From positions 496,001 to 560,000 of the forward strand of contig NC_026489.1 in the NCBI RefSeq assembly GCF_000328475.2: a stretch of DNA of 64,000 nt, in the 5' to 3' direction. The DNA comes from Mycosarcoma maydis (Eukaryota; Basidiomycota; Ustilaginomycetes; Ustilaginales). A program made the position numbers and the translations under genes. Position 1 is the first letter of the stretch, and each line of letters opens with the position of its first letter. Below, piece after piece: positions 60,736-64,000 of this stretch. A model generated the notes under the pieces. It did not search any database. It was not told the DNA's origin and saw only the letters and a list, made by a program, of their open reading frames with translations.

Positions 60736-63700
60736 CTAAGTGGGAGGGTGAGTAAAGAGGAGGTGTTGGAGGGTAGATACGGTGGCAAGCTGGGGTGGAT
60801 TGGCAAAGGCGTGTTTGAGGACGAGGAAAGCGGATCGGTTGGTGTGTTTGGCATAGAGGGCGCTGGAGATGGTGGAAGCGGAATGGATGATCTGGAGGGG
60901 CAGACGTGCTAGGTGGGCGGCGTGAATGCCGAACGAGTGCGCGATACCGGGACGCAGTTTGTAGACGAGGTGGATGGGATCCAGGAGATTTCTGGAATTC
61001 GACGTGAACGCCATGTGCATATTGCGCAGATGAGGATACCGACGTTGCATGCTCGCAAGCTGCAGGTAGTGCGTAATAAAGACAGTATTCGGAGGACAGC
61101 CAAGTGTGAGCAGGTACTCAAGCACCCCGGCTGCAAGACAGTAGCCATCGCGAGACGATGTACCGCGCCCTAACTCATCAAGTATCACCATACTGCGACT
61201 CGTCAGTGAGCCAAGGATATCAGCCGTCTCGCTAACTTCTACCATATACGTACTGCGCCCGGAAAACATACGATCGCGAGCTCCCATACGCACATACACC
61301 GCATCATGCACCCCGATCCTAGCCACGTCCGCAGCCACAAACGACCCAATCTGCGCCATTATTATCACCAACCCCAGCGCACGCACCACCGACGACTTCC
61401 CGCCCATATTGCACCCGCTCAACAAGATCGCCGCTCCCGAATCACCAGTAGACAGACTCACATCATTCGGAATATATGGCATAGCCGACACCACTTCCAG
61501 AATCGCATGTCGCATACCTATGATCTCGACCGGCACCGACGCCTCCGCGTCCTGAGGCTGGCGCAAAAACACCGGCCGTGTATATCCAGCCGCACGCGCC
61601 ACGTGCGCTAGCGAAAGCAGCACGTCCAACACAGCCAAACTCGCCACCACATTGCGCAACACCACGTACTCGCTCTTACACAATTCGCGCACAAACCTCG
61701 CAAACGCCTCTTGAGCAGCGGCGTCCAGCGTCTCCTTGTGCTGATCGCGAATCTTGGACAAGCGCATCACCTCGGGTGTGTGGAAGCGAACCATGGATTT
61801 CGTCGCGCTCACACGCAGCCATTCCACAGGCACCTTTTTCGCGTCGGCCACTCGAACCTCGACTAGATAGTCGACACCCGCGACGCTCACGTAGTCCAGA
61901 CTCGGCCGGTGCAGCAGCTTTCGTATCTCGCGCAGATGTTCGCGCAGCTCGCCATCGATGATCGCCATGTTGTCCTTCGATGCTTGGATCGCAGGGAACA
62001 CATCCGCATCCAGATACAGGTCCGCTTTGTTGTTGGCGCGCGCTTCTTTGATCGAGATCTGGTTGAGATAGGTCTGCACCACTTGCTTTCCCGATGCAAG
62101 TGAGAGCAGATGTGTGTCGATGAGTGACGACTGTGTCTTCCAAGTGGCTGCCTCGTCCGCTTTGAACTCCTGCGTCACTCGGTTTAGCGAGAGCAAGACC
62201 GTGGCGAGCTCCGTAGGTGTCGCACGGCCGTACGTCATGCGCGCTAGCCCTCTTTCCAAATCCGGGAGTCCATGCAGCACGCTATCGAGTCGCCTCAGAA
62301 CGTAGCTCTTGCCGTCTCGAAGCGCCTCCACCGCGTCGAGCCGTTCTTGGAGCTTGTCAATGTCGGTCAAGGGTCGCGAGACCCACTTGCGCAGCAGCCT
62401 CCTGCCCATGGCGCTCTTGCACTTGTCGAGCAGCCAGATCAGACTGCCACGTTCAGTCTGCTCGTTGGCCGTCCGGAAAATTTCAAGATTGGCAAGCGTA
62501 TTGCTGTTGAGCAACATCGTGGTGCGCGATGAAAAGGAGCGAAAGTTGGTCGACAGCGTACAGATGGATTCGAGTTGAAACGCTTGCAGATGTTGGATGA
62601 TTTGGGCCAGAGCGATAAGCGAGAGTTGCGGGAGCGACACGATCAGCGAGATCAACGGACTCGACCTTTTGTCTGCACCGTCTGCAAGCGTCGTCGCCAG
62701 TCTCGTGGTATCCGCCTCTGAACTGCCGGGTACCTCGGGTACCTCGGGTACCTCGGGGGACTCGAGCCCTCGATCACGGTAGAAACGCGTGACGGACTGA
62801 AAAGCTTGGTTGTAGTCCGGCATGGCAGCAAGTCTTTCAATCCTAACCCCGCCGTCTGCACCGTTACCAAGCAGATACGAGATGACTTTCTCTGTGGGTT
62901 TGGTGAGCTGGGGTGGGATGAGCACCTCAGCAGGCGCAAGGTGGGCGATCCTCGTCTCGAGTTCACTCCTCGCGTGACCATCCGAAAATTGGTCATAGGT
63001 CAGATGACCAGTATTCACCTCGACGCTGACGATGCCGATGCTGACCCTGTCTGCCTGCGCGTTGCCACGCTCGGACTGTTCGACGATGGCCATGAGGCTC
63101 TTTGGCTGGTTTGTGTACGCATCTCCCATGTTCGCGGCCAAATCGTCTAGGCTTGACAGGTCGTCGACCCATGTGCTTGCAGTGTAGAGCGCTGTGAGCT
63201 TGCGGACAAAAGGTGTGTAGGCGTTTTTCGAGGCAGCCTTGAGTGCGCGAGTTTCAATCTGACGCACAACGCCGACCTTGTGACCTGCTTGAATGAGACG
63301 CTTGACATGAATATGCAGACGATGAACGGGTATCATGGCGGTGAGAAGATTGCGTTCGGGGAAGCACATGATGCTGAGCTCTTTGGACGCGATGCGTGCA
63401 TCCTCGCCATAGAATTTGAGCTTGTAGCCGACTTCGATGATGAGCAGGACGCCAGGGTGCTCGGCTTTGAGTTCGAGAATCTGCTTTTCGAGTGGGGTAT
63501 AGCTGGGGCCTGTACCGGCTCCGGAGGCTTTTGGTTTGCCCTTTGTCTTGTTCATTGAGCTGTCTCGATGAGAGCAAGGGGCAGGTGTCGACTCGGGAGC
63601 AGCAAGTCCTGTAAAACGGTTCCAAGTGCCAGGTACTGACTGCGCGGCTTGTTCGTGTTGGTTGTCGTCGTCGTCGTCGTCGTCGTCAACGACCATAGCA

Positions 63701-63999
63701 TCCACCTTGGTCCCAGTACTGGTTCTGGACTCGCTATGCGAGAAGGTGTGCGCACTCGACATGTCGTCGATCTGCATTTGGTTGCTTGCATGCCGATCGA
63801 TCGCAAAGTTGGGGCCCAGCAGCGTCTTGCGGAAAGCGTCATGGCGAGCTTGATCGTGCTGTGAGCGTTCAGTCGGCGTTGCTTGCGAGGCAGCCTCATC
63901 TAGCTCGGAGGACACGTTGTCAGATGGCTGGAGCGCTGTAAACTTCCATTTGCTCATACGATCGATTGTTTCGCGACGAGGTCCGTCCTTGTTGTTCAA
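60736..63999 (-). CDS. MSH3: DNA mismatch repair protein Msh3 (MutS family); 5' end possibly cut by window edge
   Basis: 1073 aa if started at ATG 63957 (MSKWKFTALQPSDN); the frame remains open to the window edge, so a start further upstream cannot be excluded. Msh3 pairs with Msh2 (MutS-beta) to recognise insertion/deletion loops in nuclear mismatch repair. The MutS domain I (about 165-280) reads YTPLEKQILELKAEHPGVLL, IEVGYKLKFYGEDARIASKE and VGVVRQIETRALKAA; this Msh3-type loop-recognition segment lacks the Phe-X-Glu of Msh6. Lever/clamp domains follow. The ATPase has Walker A GCNMGGKSSVVRAL, Walker B SMVILDELGRGTSSRDG and a C-terminal helix-turn-helix (SFGIHAAHLARLPLQIIHSA). The N-terminus includes an Asp repeat from a GTC triplet run. 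Walker A has Cys where Pro is usual (GPNMGGKS). Confidence 0.94.
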   Translation of the reverse strand: MNNKDGPRRETIDRMSKWKFTALQPSDNVSSELDEAASQATPTERSQHDQARHDAFRKTLLGPNFAIDRHASNQMQIDDMSSAHTFSHSESRTSTGTKVDAMVVDDDDDDDDNQHEQAAQSVPGTWNRFTGLAAPESTPAPCSHRDSSMNKTKGKPKASGAGTGPSYTPLEKQILELKAEHPGVLLIIEVGYKLKFYGEDARIASKELSIMCFPERNLLTAMIPVHRLHIHVKRLIQAGHKVGVVRQIETRALKAASKNAYTPFVRKLTALYTASTWVDDLSSLDDLAANMGDAYTNQPKSLMAIVEQSERGNAQADRVSIGIVSVEVNTGHLTYDQFSDGHARSELETRIAHLAPAEVLIPPQLTKPTEKVISYLLGNGADGGVRIERLAAMPDYNQAFQSVTRFYRDRGLESPEVPEVPEVPGSSEADTTRLATTLADGADKRSSPLISLIVSLPQLSLIALAQIIQHLQAFQLESICTLSTNFRSFSSRTTMLLNSNTLANLEIFRTANEQTERGSLIWLLDKCKSAMGRRLLRKWVSRPLTDIDKLQERLDAVEALRDGKSYVLRRLDSVLHGLPDLERGLARMTYGRATPTELATVLLSLNRVTQEFKADEAATWKTQSSLIDTHLLSLASGKQVVQTYLNQISIKEARANNKADLYLDADVFPAIQASKDNMAIIDGELREHLREIRKLLHRPSLDYVSVAGVDYLVEVRVADAKKVPVEWLRVSATKSMVRFHTPEVMRLSKIRDQHKETLDAAAQEAFARFVRELCKSEYVVLRNVVASLAVLDVLLSLAHVARAAGYTRPVFLRQPQDAEASVPVEIIGMRHAILEVVSAMPYIPNDVSLSTGDSGAAILLSGCNMGGKSSVVRALGLVIIMAQIGSFVAADVARIGVHDAVYVRMGARDRMFSGRSTYMVEVSETADILGSLTSRSMVILDELGRGTSSRDGYCLAAGVLEYLLTLGCPPNTVFITHYLQLASMQRRYPHLRNMHMAFTSNSRNLLDPIHLVYKLRPGIAHSFGIHAAHLARLPLQIIHSASTISSALYAKHTNRSAFLVLKHAFANPPQLATVSTLQHLLFTHPPT

Positions 64000-64000
64000 C

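Overview
The window reads as nuclear DNA of a basidiomycete smut fungus (Ustilaginales, probably Ustilago maydis or a close relative). The evidence is gene content and architecture. There is a SAM-RA-kinase MAPKKK with a long disordered middle and a C-terminal tail, like smut Ubc4/Kpp4. There is a leaderless GH18 chitinase like smut Cts1, fungal-specific eEF3, a PacC/Rim101 zinc-finger factor, compact intron-poor genes with short GT-AG introns, and a 7-bp intergenic motif (ATTCACG / CGTGAAT) typical of these genomes. Assignments rest on motif recognition only; no database search was run. Splice junctions are my own reading of GT/AG sites checked for frame.

Layout. 0.5-9.7 kb: divergent eEF3 (minus) and an Sfi1-type spindle-pole protein (plus), separated by a 1.6-kb region with a 14-copy ATTCACG array. 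10.1-16.5 kb: an accessory island with a family of small secreted four-cysteine proteins. It has two intact genes on minus, one intact gene on plus, and two broken or partial plus-strand copies. A decayed retrotransposon gag with a CCHC knuckle sits directly against the last copy. 17-24.7 kb: Kpp4/Ubc4-like MAPKKK and a secreted, probably GPI-anchored ThuA-like protein. 24.7-27.8 kb: a gene-poor gap. 27.8-36 kb: UTP15, chitinase Cts1, quinolinate phosphoribosyltransferase and meiotic SPO11. 36-50 kb: a PAP2 lipid phosphatase, ATG6/Beclin, a GLTSCR1-like chromatin protein, a small membrane methyltransferase-like protein, a PTM1/GOST membrane protein, mitochondrial bL32 and saccharopine dehydrogenase LYS1. 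51-64 kb: a CPSF6-like RNA-binding protein, cytosolic aspartyl-tRNA synthetase, an ORC6-like protein, PacC/Rim101 and MSH3, the last possibly running off the right edge.

Most genes are housekeeping and are not functionally linked. The notable parts are two. The first is the secreted-protein island (candidate effectors), with a conserved phase-1 intron, conserved cysteine spacing and signs of birth-and-death evolution next to a retroelement remnant. The second is an extreme cluster of GCCAAG hexamers (the PacC binding core) in the 2.5 kb upstream of the PacC/Rim101 gene, which predicts direct autoregulation.
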